Assembly (NCBI GenBank): GCA_044230205.1
Contig: JBGARN010000002.1
Span: forward strand, 27,024 to 91,023
Direction of reading: 5' to 3'
Source of the DNA: JAEUTH01 sp044230205
GTDB taxonomy: Bacteria > Bacteroidota > Bacteroidia > AKYH767-A > OLB10
DNA length: 64,000 bases
Shown: in pieces, positions 8,701-17,092 of the stretch
Layout of the letters: the number at the start of each line of letters is the position of its first letter
How positions within the stretch are numbered: position 1 is the stretch's first letter
The notes under the pieces: generated by a model
Databases searched by the model: none
Seen by the model: the letters and a program-made list of their open reading frames with translations, nothing else
What the model was told of the DNA's origin: nothing
Made by a program: the position numbers and the translations under genes

Positions 8701-9708
8701 TACATCTATCATATTCTGGCTTGTAACTGTAATGTTGCTGATTTTTGGCGGGGAATAAATATAGACTGCCGTATTGCCTGCGGTTATAATATTACCTGCC
8801 ACATCTTCTACATTGGTAACAGTAACCGTATAGGTGGTATCGATAATAAAACTATTGCCAAAGCTAAGGTGTATCAAGGCATTGTTTACAATATCAATTG
8901 CTGCAGTTGTCGCTATTCCGATTCCTTTGTCAACAGAATAGTTATTTAAGGTTTGTGAAGTAAATGGATCAACAGGTTCATTAAACAAAACATCAAGCGT
9001 GTTGATACTCGTTGCAGTTGCACTCACTAACTGCGGAGGAATGTTATCAGTAATTATCGGCCCGGCATAAATGCTGTCGAAATAATGCTTACTGAAAAAA
9101 CTTGCTGTTGATTGAGTAACACTAATTCCAAAAAATTGGGATGAAGTGTAGGTATTATCGCTTACTGTTCCTTCAACACTTACTACCGGGGTTGCATTTG
9201 CCACAGAATCATTTAGAGTCCACAATCCCGAAGCATCACGCGTAACTTTAATCTTTACAATATTATTAGATGAACTTGAAATACGTCCGTCCGCTCCGTC
9301 AATTATTTTTGTTGCGGTTCCAATATCGTTTCTGAATAAACTCACCTCGTCTGGCGTTCCGCCTATTCTAACAAAATAACCGCTTGACAAATTATTGATA
9401 TCAGCAACATCGGATATTAAAAACACATCAGTATAATTAGCACCTGATGTTGCAAACTTAAGGTTTACAAAAATTTCCCACTGTGCATTTAGTGCCGTTG
9501 CTGAAGGTGTACTCAGGTAAAAAGTTGATCCGGCAACCGTATTGGATGATTGCAGCTGCAAAGAAGGATTTACAATAAATGAAGCAACATCACCTGACCA
9601 TACTGGATTAGCAGTAAAATCTCCATCGTCAAAATTCTCAATAAGCTGAGCTTTGCTGTTAAAACAATACAACACTAACAATATAAAAAACATCAATACT
9701 TGCTTCAT
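5701..9708 (-). CDS. giant lamin-tail and Ig-like domain surface protein
   Basis: An exported protein of about 1335 residues. The start chosen is the ATG at 9708, because it begins a clean signal peptide (MKQVLMFFILLVLYCFNSKAQ, the last residue being Q); an in-frame ATG 57 bp upstream would put a polar extension in front. After an N-terminal lectin/LamG-like region (about 25-220) come alternating bacterial Ig-like units (SxNxxxVxFxEPV... type) and two long lamin-tail domains with IIINEIMAAPT and IIFNEIMAAPT, each followed by a copy of SNGYSLERID and FPCPT. A third, more divergent lamin-tail domain (LLINEILFNP) follows. The C-terminal about 95 residues, with FSPDEDGYNDVLSI, resemble a FlgD-type Ig domain or type B sorting tail. 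It is probably surface-anchored; function unknown. Confidence 0.85.
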   Translation of the reverse strand: MKQVLMFFILLVLYCFNSKAQLIENFDDGDFTANPVWSGDVASFIVNPSLQLQSSNTVAGSTFYLSTPSATALNAQWEIFVNLKFATSGANYTDVFLISDVADINNLSSGYFVRIGGTPDEVSLFRNDIGTATKIIDGADGRISSSSNNIVKIKVTRDASGLWTLNDSVANATPVVSVEGTVSDNTYTSSQFFGISVTQSTASFFSKHYFDSIYAGPIITDNIPPQLVSATATSINTLDVLFNEPVDPFTSQTLNNYSVDKGIGIATTAAIDIVNNALIHLSFGNSFIIDTTYTVTVTNVEDVAGNIITAGNTAVYIYSPPKISNITVTSQNMIDVKFTEELQLASAENLTNYAVNNSIGNPTVAIRDASDSSLVHLTFTTNFTDALLNTLTVNNISSVNNIMVSPNTTGTFTWFAPVVAAPNDIIINEIMAAPTGSLGLPNAEYVELFNRSSKNLNLFKWTLHDATGSSGAFPNIILAPDSFIIVCSNSNVTALSAFGNTIGVSSFPSLNNTGDNLSLYDSTTLEINHVAYDETWYQDSTKISNGYSLERIDKNFPCPTLINWAASAAIIGGTPGTINSINSVITDTTPPIITNTVNVILQSVTVVFNESMDVATLSNVNNYSVDNGIGVPILANALPYSDRVILQFAIPFQAGILYTISFNGIADCSGNLLAAGSTSVFQFELPIINSVTVISQNAIDIKFSMPVQQLSAEDTANYVVNNGIGNPLTVLRDGIDSSIVHLTFTTNFTDALLNTVVINNVTGINDGIIASNSSATFTWFAPVSALPGDIIFNEIMAAPTDLLGLPNAEYVEIYNRSSKNLNLTDWTLHDASGSSGPCQNLTLTPGSYLIICSTSNVADLSVFGNAIGIGLFPSLNNSGDNLTLYDNNNQKIDEVNYSDSWYHDPDKTSNGYSLERIDQNFPCPTGDNWSASNSVIGGTPGNINSINGIYFDSEAPLIKKAYIYDPQTIMLFFNEAMDESTLSLEQNYSLDQGIGSPAFAATNPYADFVILQFAGTFQKNITYTLTVSNLKDCSGNLINSATTVQVAIADTATDADLLINEILFNPYSGGYDFVELYNNSNKIFDLRGLKIANADLATDTLNDIYEITSDNLLLFPGDYLAITENPDDIKLRYSTPNPNRIIKAINLPTFNDDEGKVVLLNENFKRIDQFRYSDKFHYPLINDAEGVSLERLSFTRPTQDSTNWQSAAQTIGFATPAYKNSQAMEAGSGNENIEIIPRVFSPDEDGYNDVLSIRYHFNEPGLVVNATVFDSRGRVIQYVARNVLVGEDATLSWNGINLDNEKAKIGIYVLYSEIFNTAGDVRKYKNTFVVAGKLK
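6890..8660. repeat. internal duplication of Ig-like plus lamin-tail unit
   Basis: Within the giant protein gene, the unit at about 6890-7620 and the unit at about 7970-8710 encode closely similar stretches of some 240 residues (TFTWFAP, NEIMAAPT, GLPNAEYVE, SSKNLNL, LHDA, SGSSG, SNGYSLERID, FPCPT, GGTPG in the same order). This is an ancestral tandem duplication with moderate divergence. Boundaries are approximate. Confidence 0.7.
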
Positions 9709-9891
9709 GAATAAATTGCTGACTTTTGGAATGGAGTAAAAATAGAATTTTAAATTAAAGCCCAAATCAGCGCATTATTCATTCCAGTTTTATTGAACAT
9801 TAAGGTTATGCTATTAATGTTTAGACTAAAATGCAAAGACCCTATTCGTCCTTAGGGCATTTAAATTCAACTAATAATATCAAGAAAAAAT

Positions 9892-10995
9892 TTACTCAAG
9901 CAATTTTGCAACCCGGCTGTTCAATACATTTTGATCATTTTGCTTAATCATGCCTTTAAAATGTACTGCTTCTTCCAATGCTTTATCAAGTCTGAACGTA
10001 TCTTGATTGCGTGAAAAGTAAATATTTCGTTGTTTAAATATCTCAGCCAGGTATTCCTGTTCCGTCTGGCCGGGAGTGGGTATCAGGATTGCTTTTTTGC
10101 CGGTTACTACAAGATCCATGATGGTTGAATAACCACTTCGGCTAACTATAATGTCAGCTTCATGGAAAAATGGTTTTAATTGTTCTGCCGTCATAAAATT
10201 AATCATCCAGCAATATTCATTTACCTGCTGCACATTTTGTTTGCCGGAAATACCTTGTACTATAAGTATTTGTTGTTTGATGTCTATTATCTGCTTAAGT
10301 AACATTTGTTCAAGCAACGTTCGTTGAGGTTCAGGACCGCTTAAAATTATCAGCAATTGAAACCTTGTTTCGGGCAGATGCAATTGATCAACCTGGGCAA
10401 GCTTATTTTCAACAGAAAAGTTTGAAGAGAACCTGCTTAACCAACCTATATAGTATGTGTTATCCGGTAGCTTGCAATTATGTGATAATTCACCGCTAAG
10501 GTTATCTGATGATGCAACATCAGGTATCCAGCATTCATTAAAATTCGAAATTTTTTTCAGATGAAAGTTAAGTAATGCAGGCTGGATCCATTTTAAATAA
10601 GCAGGAACTTTAATATTAATTTGATGAGTTATAAAAATACTTTTTATTGACGGATGCCAAACCCCGTAACGGTTGTCTGAGATAACTGCATCAAAAGAAT
10701 GTTGCTGCTGTAATAAAAGCATTTGCTTGTGCTCCTCATCAATAGCCTTTTGCATATTAAAGAAATTCCCGGCCATTTTAAACACCTGGTTGTTGCTTCC
10801 TGAATAGGTAATATTATAAGATGGCAAACTGAAAAAAGGCAGTTGCGGAAACTCCTCCTTAAGCAAACTCAATGAATTTCCATCGCTTGCAATACTCACA
10901 TCAGCGCCATGTTCCAGCAATTTTTCAATTAAAGGAATACATCGTGCAGCATGACCTAAACCCCAGTTAAGCGGAGCAACCAGTATTTTTTTCAA
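9892..10995 (-). CDS. GT-B glycosyltransferase, MurG-like
   Basis: A 367-residue cytoplasmic or membrane-associated glycosyltransferase of the GT-B fold. The N-terminal motif LNWGLGHAARCIPLIEKL (residues about 8-25) is the glycine-rich acceptor-side loop. The C-terminal half has ILSGPEPQR (strand and turn of the donor Rossmann domain), SRSGYSTIMDL and KAILIPTPGQTEQEYLAE, which match the donor-binding region of GT28/MurG-like enzymes. It is not MurG itself: the sequence lacks the full MurG signatures. Donor and acceptor are unknown. It lies 36 bp downstream of a T9SS cargo gene on the same strand and may be cotranscribed with it. Confidence 0.8.
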   Translation of the reverse strand: MKKILVAPLNWGLGHAARCIPLIEKLLEHGADVSIASDGNSLSLLKEEFPQLPFFSLPSYNITYSGSNNQVFKMAGNFFNMQKAIDEEHKQMLLLQQQHSFDAVISDNRYGVWHPSIKSIFITHQINIKVPAYLKWIQPALLNFHLKKISNFNECWIPDVASSDNLSGELSHNCKLPDNTYYIGWLSRFSSNFSVENKLAQVDQLHLPETRFQLLIILSGPEPQRTLLEQMLLKQIIDIKQQILIVQGISGKQNVQQVNEYCWMINFMTAEQLKPFFHEADIIVSRSGYSTIMDLVVTGKKAILIPTPGQTEQEYLAEIFKQRNIYFSRNQDTFRLDKALEEAVHFKGMIKQNDQNVLNSRVAKLLE

Positions 10996-11031
10996 ATGCT
11001 ATTAAGAATATTTTGGTTTGTAAAGCACCCT

Positions 11032-12750
11032 TTACTTTTTTACAAACTTATATGATTTAATGGTTCTGTTATTGTCAATTAGTAAAAGGTACAAACCAGG
11101 TGTTAAGTTGCTAACATCAATTGTGAAATTGCTGTTTCCAAACTTATCATGCCAAACTAAAGTGCCTTTTGAATTATATAATAAGCAAGTGCCTTCCGCT
11201 CTTTTGCTAAATTGCAAAGTTAAATTGTCATCTGCAGGATTTGGATAAATAAAAGGTCTGGTATTCAATTCCAAATCATTGCTTCCTGTAAAATTATTAA
11301 CCGTAAGAATATTGCAGTAATTATCATTAGCATGATCATAGTCCATCATTTTGTTGGGAGAACTTGTCCAGAAACATAAATATCTTTCATGCATAGGATT
11401 ATTCAGAATTTCATACGGCTCAGCTCTCACTGTTCCAATACTAATTGTCGTACTGTCACCCGGCTGCAGATTCAATCCATCAAACATTTTTGAATAATTA
11501 TGCGGCAGGCAAACATTAAGTCCGGTATCTAAAACTGAATTGATATAAAAACGGTTAACTGTTACCGGCCCATAATTTTTTATAGTTGCATTAATTCTGA
11601 AATAAGGCGTGATAATGGTTTTGCTTCCTTGTTGTGTAATATCGCCATAAGAAGAGTCAGCGTAAATCGAAGTAACACCAATATCAGTGTTAAAATTCTG
11701 GGAAGTATTATTCGCTTTCTCCCAATTTTTTAATAACAAGTGATCACTCAGTTTATTTGTACGTTCATGAACAAACAAGGTATAATCCTGTGTATTGATA
11801 TTAAAGCTTCTTACATCAAGATCGGAACCGTTATAGTTGGTGTAGTCAGTATATCCTACAAAATTGAAATCAAGATCCCATTTTAGCAATCTTGAAATGT
11901 TATTAGCTGAAGGATGGAGTAATATCCATATCAGGTTATTTTCAACTTCTATTTTATTAATCTCAAGCGAATTCAGCCAGGAATTATCCTGTGCAATTAT
12001 GTTCAGGTCACTGTCGGCTTTATAAACTATTTTTCCTGATACAAAATAATACAGCGAATCAGTAATACCGGTAATCAGTTTAACAGGCTTAGGAAGCGCA
12101 AGCGTATCAATTACATTGCCTGCTGAATCGATTTTAATAAGACCATTTTTGCACCCGAGTATAAAAGAATTAATCCCGGTATTTAATATGCAGTTAATCC
12201 TGCCGTAATTGTAACTATTAAAATATAGGCTGTCTCCATCTTTATTAAGCCTGTACAGCATATTTTTATTCGTAAGCCAGAAACCTGAATCGGGCAGCTC
12301 AACTATTGCATCACCAAACCCGCTTCCATAATCCATTGTAAACGATTTTATCCATGCAGTTGTGCCGTTGCCCCTGTATATTTTCTGTACATAGCCCCTT
12401 CCCTGGTGTGCCTTACATTGTTGCCTGTAACCTGAAATTACCAGGTTGTAATCATACAATTGCTGTAAGCTGTTTACTTCACCGGTTTGGTAAATGGTAT
12501 CAAACACTTCTGTTTGCCAAATGGAATTACCATCTGGAGCCAACTTCGTTACAAAAGGTTTTAATGCTATTTCCGATGAATCGGTTGCAGTAAAAGCCGT
12601 GTAATAATAATCGCCCGGGTGTTCCTTTTTTGCACAACTGAAATGAGTGTAGTAACCACTTTGAACTGTAAATTCAAGTGAATCGTTTTGTGCATGCAAA
12701 TTGAAAACAAAACCGATAAGTGAAGCGATGAGGGGGAGTGAATGCTTCAT
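11032..12750 (-). CDS. T9SS type A sorting domain protein
   Basis: A 572-residue secreted protein. A signal peptide (MKHSLPLIASLIGFVFNLHAQ) is followed by a beta-propeller-like region with repeated short strands (LAPDGNSIWQTEVF, LNKDGDSLY, KIDSAGNVID) and an about 100-residue CARDB-like or Ig-like stretch (IGVTSIYADSS onward). The last about 75 residues form a classical type A T9SS sorting domain: FIYPNPADDNLTLQF, then VSNLTPGLYLLLI, then the terminal KSYKFVKK. It should cross the outer membrane by T9SS and be released or attached to lipopolysaccharide. The biological role is unknown. Confidence 0.87.
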   Translation of the reverse strand: MKHSLPLIASLIGFVFNLHAQNDSLEFTVQSGYYTHFSCAKKEHPGDYYYTAFTATDSSEIALKPFVTKLAPDGNSIWQTEVFDTIYQTGEVNSLQQLYDYNLVISGYRQQCKAHQGRGYVQKIYRGNGTTAWIKSFTMDYGSGFGDAIVELPDSGFWLTNKNMLYRLNKDGDSLYFNSYNYGRINCILNTGINSFILGCKNGLIKIDSAGNVIDTLALPKPVKLITGITDSLYYFVSGKIVYKADSDLNIIAQDNSWLNSLEINKIEVENNLIWILLHPSANNISRLLKWDLDFNFVGYTDYTNYNGSDLDVRSFNINTQDYTLFVHERTNKLSDHLLLKNWEKANNTSQNFNTDIGVTSIYADSSYGDITQQGSKTIITPYFRINATIKNYGPVTVNRFYINSVLDTGLNVCLPHNYSKMFDGLNLQPGDSTTISIGTVRAEPYEILNNPMHERYLCFWTSSPNKMMDYDHANDNYCNILTVNNFTGSNDLELNTRPFIYPNPADDNLTLQFSKRAEGTCLLYNSKGTLVWHDKFGNSNFTIDVSNLTPGLYLLLIDNNRTIKSYKFVKK

Positions 12751-12848
12751 TATAAAATGTCGTTTTGAAAATTCAAATATAACTATTGTGTCCTATAACG
12801 CCAATTAAAACTTGATAATTTGACACTACTACTCCAGCCTTCCTGAAT

Positions 12849-13961
12849 TTAAAGCAACCTGTACATTTTGCCGGGGAGCGATTTAATTATGCCGTTAAAC
12901 TCCAGGTTTAGCAAAGCTGCTGCAATTTTACTGCTTTGAAGGTTACTTTTTAAAATAAGCGAGTCAATGTCAGCCGGACCGTTATCAGATAATAATGTCA
13001 CTAATTGCTTTTCTTCATTATTAAGTTCAATAAACAATTTCTGCTGCTTCTCCGGTACTTTCTTTGATTCCTTTTGTTCCCATCCCATTATGTAAACAAT
13101 ATCAGCAGCCGTTTCAATCAATGCAGCTTTATTGATTTTAATATAATGATTACAACCGCGTGAATAAACATCATCTACCCTGCCCGGCAAAGCAAAAACA
13201 TCACGATTATAATTGTTGGCAATTTCAGCAGTTATTAATGCTCCACCGGTTACACCCGCTTCAATTACTACTACAGCATCGCTTATACCGGCTACAATTC
13301 GGTTTCGCGATGGAAAATTTTCACGATCAGGAATGGTGCCACTCATATATTCGGTAAGTAAACCACCCTGTTCAACCATTTTTTGCGCAGTAGATTTGTG
13401 AGCTGTAGGATAAATACGATCTAACCCGTGTGCCAATACAGCAATGGTGTTCAGGTTATTTTTTAATGCTGCCTTGTGGGAACAAATATCAATGCCATAT
13501 GCCAAACCACTTATTATTGTTACATTATATGCAGCAAGATCAGCTATAAGATTCTCTGTTTGTTCTTTTCCATAACTGGTTGCATTGCGCGTGCCAACAA
13601 ATGCAACTGTGCGTGAACTGTTTAGATTTTCATTGCCTTTAAAATAAAGTAACACCGGTGCGTCAATACAGTTTTTAAGCCGTTCAGGATATTCTTTATC
13701 CAATATAAAAACAGGCTTGATTTTATATTTCTGGATAAATTGAATTTCATCTTCGGCCCTTTTGAAATCAGAAAAAGATCGGATTGACTTTGCAATCACG
13801 CTACCAACCCCCGGAATTTTTTCAAGGTTAGTTACTTTTTCGCGGAACACAGCCTCCACGCCTCCACAGTAACTGATCAGGTTTTTTGCGAGTACCGGCC
13901 CAACATTTTTTATTAGGGTAATTGCTATTCGGTATTTCAGTTGCTCATCACTGGTTTTCAT
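12849..13961 (-). CDS. dprA: DNA-processing protein DprA
   Basis: A 370-residue DprA/Smf protein that loads RecA onto incoming single-stranded DNA during natural transformation. An N-terminal helix-hairpin-helix/SAM-like region (5-70) precedes the Rossmann-like DprA core with FVGTRNATSYG, ISGLAYGIDICSHKAAL, AVLAHGLDRIYP, ENFPSRNRIVAGIS, VVIEAGVTGGALITAEIA and ALPGRVDDVYSRGCNHYI in order. A short winged-helix domain (about 310-370) ends the protein. It is divergent from the TonB-dependent receptor gene. Many bacteria that are not known to be competent carry dprA, so it does not prove competence. Confidence 0.96.
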   Translation of the reverse strand: MKTSDEQLKYRIAITLIKNVGPVLAKNLISYCGGVEAVFREKVTNLEKIPGVGSVIAKSIRSFSDFKRAEDEIQFIQKYKIKPVFILDKEYPERLKNCIDAPVLLYFKGNENLNSSRTVAFVGTRNATSYGKEQTENLIADLAAYNVTIISGLAYGIDICSHKAALKNNLNTIAVLAHGLDRIYPTAHKSTAQKMVEQGGLLTEYMSGTIPDRENFPSRNRIVAGISDAVVVIEAGVTGGALITAEIANNYNRDVFALPGRVDDVYSRGCNHYIKINKAALIETAADIVYIMGWEQKESKKVPEKQQKLFIELNNEEKQLVTLLSDNGPADIDSLILKSNLQSSKIAAALLNLEFNGIIKSLPGKMYRLL

Positions 13962-14250
13962 TCAACAATTAAGATTTGAAAGGACAAAATGAAAACTAAA
14001 TATCAATAATGCAATTTCAATTCTAACAATAAACTGCTTTTAAAATACATTTTTGCCGATTAAAAAAAATATCAATATTGCAAATGCAATTATTCAGGCT
14101 TTATCATTATGTTCTTCATTGCACTTTGTTTCTTATGGCAATAAGTATTTGTCAATAAAATGAAAATTAATGCTAAAGGTGAATTACTTCATTATCACAA
14201 TTTAAAACCACACAACAGGATGTTGCATGTATTGAACTTATAAAACTGCA
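13962..14250. promoter_or_regulatory. divergent dprA / TonB-receptor intergenic region with 17-bp direct repeats
   Basis: This 289-bp AT-rich gap must hold both divergent promoters. Two 17-bp sequences, AAATATCAATAATGCAA at 13998-14014 and AAATATCAATATTGCAA at 14067-14083, differ at one base and lie 69 bp apart. The second runs into a short dyad, ATTGCA-AA-TGCAAT (14077-14090). They could bind a regulator. No riboswitch was recognised. Confidence 0.45.
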
Positions 14251-16509
14251 ATGAAAAAAATACTGCTATTCATTTTTGTATGCATTTTAATAAACCATTT
14301 ACATGCACAAATGCCTGAAATTACTGGTATTGTACTAGATGTGGATACGCGCGAGCCACTGGTTGGTGTTAGTATATTGATAGAGGATTCATCAGGTACC
14401 ATTACCGATGAAGCCGGTAAATATCGTTTGCAGTTAAAACCAGGTGAACATCGGTTAACCTTCAGATACCTCGGCTATAACCCCTACTATACGCAGATTA
14501 ATTTAAAACCGGCTGCAGCATTAATTGTAAATGCCGCATTGAAAAACTCTTCAAAAGAACTTAACCCTGTGGTGGTAAGTGCAAGTAAGTTTGAACAAAA
14601 ACTGAATGAGGTTGTGGTTTCAATGGCTGTAATCTCGCCTCAATTGCTGCAGAGTACTAATAAAATAACATTAGATGAAGCCATAGACCAGGTGCCTGGT
14701 GTAACGGTAATTGATGGACAGGCTAATATTCGTGGTGGCAGCGGATTCAGTTACGGAGCAGGGAGCAGGGTAATGATGCTGGTTGATGAAATGCCATTGC
14801 TTGCTGCTGATGCCAATGATGTAAAGTGGAGTTTTCTTCCTGTGGAAAGCATGAATCAGGCCGAGGTAATTAAGGGAGCATCGTCTGCAATGTTCGGGTC
14901 ATCTGCCATGAATGGGGTAATCAACATGCGAACTAAATATCCAACATCTAAGCCTGTAACGATAGTTGAAATGTATTGTTCGGTATATGATATCCCGGCT
15001 TATTACCAGTGGTACGATAACAAGCAGCTTCATATGCAAAGCGGAACCAATTTTAATCATTCGCAGCAAATCGGACAGTTTGATTTGGTAATGGGCGGGC
15101 AGGTCTTTAAAGACGATGGTTACCGTTTAGCAGAATCAGAACAACGTTTGAGGGGCAATGCCTCATTACGCTATCGTTTTAAAAATATTAACGGACTTTC
15201 CGTTGTTGCCCGCACCAATATACAACAGGCAAAAGGAGGTTTATTTTTGATCTGGCAGGATGATACCACCGGTGCCCTTGTTCCTTTTGGAGGTTTGGAT
15301 ACTGCCACCACCACCATTAGTAATTATACTACAACAAGATATTACATAGATAATGAATGGAGTTATTTCTCTCCTCATGGCGCACAGCATAAATTAAAAG
15401 GCCGGTATTTTTTTACTAATAATAAAAACAATACCAACCAGCAAAGCACCGGTAAAGCTACATATGCAGAATACCAGTTTCAGAAAAAATTTGTTGATAT
15501 GGTTACCTTAACATCAGGAGGTGTTTTTCAGTATAATGATGTGGTTAGTCAATTGTATGGCAATCATTATTCCTCCAATTTTGCATTGTATGCACAAGCC
15601 GATTTGAAATATGATCGTTTTAATATTTCTGCCGGTGGCAGAATAGAAGGTAATAAGCTGGACAAAGAAAAAGGCGACCCCGTTCCGGTTTTTCGCACCG
15701 GGGTTAACTATGCTCTTACAGCTACTACTAACATAAGGGCTTCATACGGACAGGGATACCGTTACCCAAGCATTGCCGAAAAATATGTTCGCACACAAGT
15801 GGGCAACATAGTAATTTATCCGAATGATTCGGTGGAGAGTGAAACCGGATGGAGCGCAGAAATAGGATTGCAGCAGGGATTTAAAATAAGTAATTTTAAA
15901 GGCTATGCTGATGCAGCAGCATTTGTAAACCGGTATAGCAACATGATGGAATTTACTTTTGGAGCATACGGTAATCCTGCAACGGATCCATTGTTCGGGT
16001 TAGGATTCCGTTCAGTTAACGTGGGCAATACACGCATTTCGGGTATTGACCTTACCCTGGCAGGTGATGGAAATATTGGTTTAACACCGCTTAGTATGCT
16101 GGTAGGTTATACGTATATTGATCCTATTCAAACTGATTTTGATCCCGCTAAAGACACTATTCTTAATTCTTCAACAGAAAACGTTTTAAAATACAGGTAT
16201 CGTCATTTGTTTAAAGCCGATGTTCAGGTAGGTATTGGTGATTTCAGCCTAGGAGGAAGCTCACGCTTTTACAGCTACATGGAAAATATTGATAAGCCCT
16301 TCCTCATTTTTATTCCGGGTATCAAACATTACCGTGACACACATCCAAAAGGCAATTGGGTTTTTGATGCCCGCATCAGTTACAGGTTAGATAAAAGTCT
16401 TAGCTGTGGATTCCTGGTTAAGAATGTATTTAACCACATTTACGTAATGCGCCCTTCTGATGTTCAGCCGGTAAGAACATTTACGGTACAGGTAATTTTC
16501 AATTACTAA
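14251..16509 (+). CDS. TonB-dependent receptor with carboxypeptidase-regulatory-like domain
   Basis: A 752-residue outer-membrane receptor for TonB-driven uptake. After a signal peptide (1-19, ending LHAQ) comes a carboxypeptidase-regulatory-like Ig domain (about 23-105: ITGIVLDVDTREPLVGVSI, FRYLGY). Next is the plug (about 110-235) with DEAIDQVPGVTVIDGQANIR, GGSGFSYGAGSRVMMLVDE and EVIKGASSAMFGSSAMNGVI. The rest is a 22-strand-type barrel ending in RTFTVQVIFNY, with the aromatic C-terminal residue expected for BAM insertion. No SusD partner is adjacent, so it is not a polysaccharide-utilisation pair; a metal chelate, vitamin or siderophore is more likely (inference). Its stop overlaps the convergent deaminase gene by four bases. 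Confidence 0.92.
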   Translation: MKKILLFIFVCILINHLHAQMPEITGIVLDVDTREPLVGVSILIEDSSGTITDEAGKYRLQLKPGEHRLTFRYLGYNPYYTQINLKPAAALIVNAALKNSSKELNPVVVSASKFEQKLNEVVVSMAVISPQLLQSTNKITLDEAIDQVPGVTVIDGQANIRGGSGFSYGAGSRVMMLVDEMPLLAADANDVKWSFLPVESMNQAEVIKGASSAMFGSSAMNGVINMRTKYPTSKPVTIVEMYCSVYDIPAYYQWYDNKQLHMQSGTNFNHSQQIGQFDLVMGGQVFKDDGYRLAESEQRLRGNASLRYRFKNINGLSVVARTNIQQAKGGLFLIWQDDTTGALVPFGGLDTATTTISNYTTTRYYIDNEWSYFSPHGAQHKLKGRYFFTNNKNNTNQQSTGKATYAEYQFQKKFVDMVTLTSGGVFQYNDVVSQLYGNHYSSNFALYAQADLKYDRFNISAGGRIEGNKLDKEKGDPVPVFRTGVNYALTATTNIRASYGQGYRYPSIAEKYVRTQVGNIVIYPNDSVESETGWSAEIGLQQGFKISNFKGYADAAAFVNRYSNMMEFTFGAYGNPATDPLFGLGFRSVNVGNTRISGIDLTLAGDGNIGLTPLSMLVGYTYIDPIQTDFDPAKDTILNSSTENVLKYRYRHLFKADVQVGIGDFSLGGSSRFYSYMENIDKPFLIFIPGIKHYRDTHPKGNWVFDARISYRLDKSLSCGFLVKNVFNHIYVMRPSDVQPVRTFTVQVIFNY

Positions 16510-16976
16510 AGTTGTTCGTGGGTTTGCCTGGTGTATTTGGTTACTTCTACACCAAATCTCGATAAAAAATCAAGTCCTTCTTCAATACCGTGACCCTTAT
16601 ACTCAGCATATGAATGGAGATAGATTACCTTTTTAATTCCCATTGTAAATACAGTACGGGCACATGCAAGACAGGGAGATAAGGTAAGATAGAGCGTAGC
16701 TCCTTCAATAGTTACTTTATTTTTTGCTGCATATAAAATTGCATTTTCCTCGGCATGGAGTGCCAGTGAGCAACCTCCTTTGACCGATCGGGGGCAGCCT
16801 TCTTCTGGCCATTCTTCATCGCAGTTATGTGTATGTGCCGGTGGGCCATTATAACCCAGCGAAATAATGCGTGTATCCTTTGTAAGTACTGCGCCCACTT
16901 TCATTTTAACACAATGCGACTTTAATGCAATGCGTTCCGCAAGCTCCATGTATATATCATCAAAAGTGAGTTTCAT
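16506..16976 (-). CDS. dCMP deaminase family zinc enzyme
   Basis: A 156-residue cytidine/deoxycytidylate deaminase-fold protein. The zinc site is clear: H74-A-E76 in ALHAEENAI and C102-x-x-C105 in LSPCLACA, with E76 as proton shuttle. An additional cysteine/histidine cluster (THNCDEEWPEEGCPR, residues 49-63) is as found in dCMP deaminases and their ComEB relatives. The likely reaction is dCMP to dUMP, feeding dTMP synthesis. It overlaps the TonB receptor stop codon by four bases, tail to tail. Confidence 0.88.
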   Translation of the reverse strand: MKLTFDDIYMELAERIALKSHCVKMKVGAVLTKDTRIISLGYNGPPAHTHNCDEEWPEEGCPRSVKGGCSLALHAEENAILYAAKNKVTIEGATLYLTLSPCLACARTVFTMGIKKVIYLHSYAEYKGHGIEEGLDFLSRFGVEVTKYTRQTHEQL

Positions 16977-17092
16977 TGTTTGTTTTCGATTGTTATTTGC
17001 TGTAAAACGTTAACGCTTATTACGAGGCGCTGATTAATCAAAGCTATACCTTCAGGTATTGATTACTAAGAGCGATTCAAATCATAAGCTAA

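Noticed and set aside
9709..9765. Upstream ATG for the lamin-tail protein
   Set aside because: It would add a polar 19-residue extension before a perfectly formed signal peptide; the ATG at 9708 is preferred. The same reasoning applies at 55521 versus 55479.
12849..16976. Competence locus (dprA with a ComEB-like deaminase)
   Set aside because: The two genes are separated by a TonB receptor and are widespread housekeeping genes; no comEA or comEC is present.
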